NCBI GenBank assembly: GCA_946479205.1
Contig: CAMLFJ010000244.1
Location: 1 to 5,746 of the forward strand
DNA: 5,746 nucleotides
Reading direction: 5' to 3'
Source: an uncultured bacterium
Lineage (GTDB): Bacteria > Methylomirabilota > Methylomirabilia > Rokubacteriales > CSP1-6
The notes beneath the pieces were generated by a model, which was not told the DNA's origin, searched no databases, and saw nothing but the letters and a program-made list of their open reading frames with translations. Position 1 is the stretch's first letter, and every line of letters begins with the position of its first letter. The translations under genes were made by a program, and so were the position numbers. Of the stretch, positions 5,081-5,746 are shown piece after piece.

Positions 5081-5700
5081 CGGGGGTCGGCCGGCGGGGA
5101 CGATCCGGGCCGCCCGAGGCGACTGTAACGGCCCGCGATGGAGCCGAGCCGCCGGGAGCGCTTGAGCCCGGTCCGATGGAGCAGATAGCGCGCGACCACC
5201 CACAGGATCTTGAAGCCGTAGGCGCAGGAGGCGGTGAAGCTCGCGGAGGAGGCCTCCGCGAAGTAACGGACGGGCACCGGGATCTCCGCGATGCGGAAGC
5301 CGGTCGCCACGACCTGAGCGACGATCTCCTGGTCGAAGACGAAGCCGTCGGAGTTCATGCGGAAGTTGACCGCGTCGAGCACGTTCTTGTTGAACGCGCG
5401 GTACCCGGTGTGGTACTCGGACAGGTGGAGTCCGAAGGCCAGGTTCTCGACCCCGGTCAGGAATCGATTCGCCACGTACTTCCACCAGGGCATTCCCTGC
5501 TCGATCGCCGAGCCGCCGCCCGCGAGCCGGGAGCCCAGCACGAGATCGGCCTCGCCGCGCACGATCGGCGCGATGATCTGGGGCACCAGGGTGGGATCGT
5601 ACTGGTAGTCGGGATGCACCATCACCACGATGTCCGCGCCCGTCTTGAGGGCCTCGGTGTAGCAGGTCTTCTGGTTGGCGCCGTAGCCGTAGTTCCGGTC
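5077..5700 (-). CDS. Family 2 glycosyltransferase, polyprenyl-phosphate sugar synthase type, N-terminus missing
   Basis: The last 207 codons of a GT-A enzyme of the DPM1-like kind, which moves a sugar from a nucleotide donor to polyprenyl phosphate at the inner membrane face. Visible in order: RNYGYGANQKTCYTEAL, the HPDYQY element at 5616-5599 (in the position of the acidic metal-binding motif), DLVLGSRLAGGG, GMPWWKYVANRFLT, SEYHTGYRAF and SDGFVFDQEI, then IAEIPVPVRYF. The first roughly 70-90 residues, including the nucleotide-binding DDGS-type motif, are absent because the contig stops. A start predicted inside the adapter would add a false MLFRS. Beyond residue 150 a basic tail (KILWVVARYLLHRTGLKRSRR) may contact the membrane. 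It overlaps the next gene by 4 nt (GTGA), so both are one operon. The substrate sugar is unknown. Confidence 0.9.
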   Translation of the reverse strand, partial: DRNYGYGANQKTCYTEALKTGADIVVMVHPDYQYDPTLVPQIIAPIVRGEADLVLGSRLAGGGSAIEQGMPWWKYVANRFLTGVENLAFGLHLSEYHTGYRAFNKNVLDAVNFRMNSDGFVFDQEIVAQVVATGFRIAEIPVPVRYFAEASSASFTASCAYGFKILWVVARYLLHRTGLKRSRRLGSIAGRYSRLGRPGSSPPADPR

Positions 5701-5746
5701 AGATCGGAAGAGCACACGTCTGAACTCCAGTCACTCACTCTGATCT
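5701..5746 (+). other. Illumina TruSeq adapter with index (not genomic)
   Basis: Bases 5701-5734 match the 34-nt TruSeq adapter exactly as I know it, beginning AGATCGGAAGAGCACACGTC and ending CCAGTCAC. The next eight bases (5735-5742, TCACTCTG) sit where an i7 index belongs, and the final ATCT (5743-5746) is the start of the post-index P7 segment. The reading frame of the glycosyltransferase continues into it only by chance. Genomic sequence stops at about 5700. Confidence 0.97.

Noticed and set aside
4163..5128. A 321-codon plus-strand frame opposite the DUF2079 gene
   Set aside because: Arginine/histidine/glutamate-rich shadow of a membrane protein gene; no start signal and no motif.
5081..5485. 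Upstream extension of the DUF2079 reading frame to a start at 5485
   Set aside because: It would overlap most of the glycosyltransferase gene and code for arginine-rich sequence unlike the family; the GTG in the GTGA overlap gives the expected N-terminus.

Overview
This is a very GC-rich (roughly 68-70% by eye), densely packed bacterial chromosomal fragment that ends in sequencing-library adapter. Start codons are often GTG or TTG, and the real genes occupy nearly every base up to 5700. Lipoprotein-like and ABC-2 genes, a DUF2214 protein and a DUF2079/polyprenyl-sugar-synthase pair together suggest an uncultured soil or sediment lineage of the Rokubacteria/Methylomirabilota or deltaproteobacterial kind. 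That placement is inference from style only; there is no rRNA or marker gene. I see no mobile element, CRISPR array, tRNA or phage gene.

Layout. At 1-413 (minus) is the 5' part of an exported class I SAM-dependent methyltransferase. It diverges, with a 2-nt gap, from a DUF2214 four-helix membrane protein (416-862, plus). An ABC-2 exporter follows on the minus strand: ATPase 2652-1705, then permease 1721-888, overlapping by 17 nt. An 89-nt divergent promoter region leads to a plus-strand pair, an NTF2/SnoaL-like protein (2742-3155) and a one-domain cupin (3175-3510). One base further, converging from the right, is a minus-strand pair: a truncated family-2 glycosyltransferase of the dolichyl-phosphate-mannose-synthase type (5700-5077) and a DUF2079 GT-C-type membrane protein (5080-3512), coupled by a GTGA overlap.

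How they fit together. The ATPase and permease should form one efflux complex of unknown substrate. The glycosyltransferase probably makes a polyprenyl-phosphate sugar that the DUF2079 protein uses as donor on the outer face of the membrane. The NTF2-like and cupin genes are probably co-transcribed, function unknown.

Two points deserve most attention. First, bases 5701-5746 are Illumina TruSeq adapter plus index, so an apparent protein start inside it (MLFRS...) is an artefact and the glycosyltransferase is truncated. Second, three genes that begin transcription units (DUF2214, ATPase, NTF2-like) lack a good Shine-Dalgarno but have an extended -10-like TGnTAnnnT/C element 6-9 nt before the start codon. 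Two operon-internal genes instead carry a Shine-Dalgarno and a third uses a stop/start overlap. This suggests leaderless transcription in this organism. I found no convincing wholly new multi-gene system.
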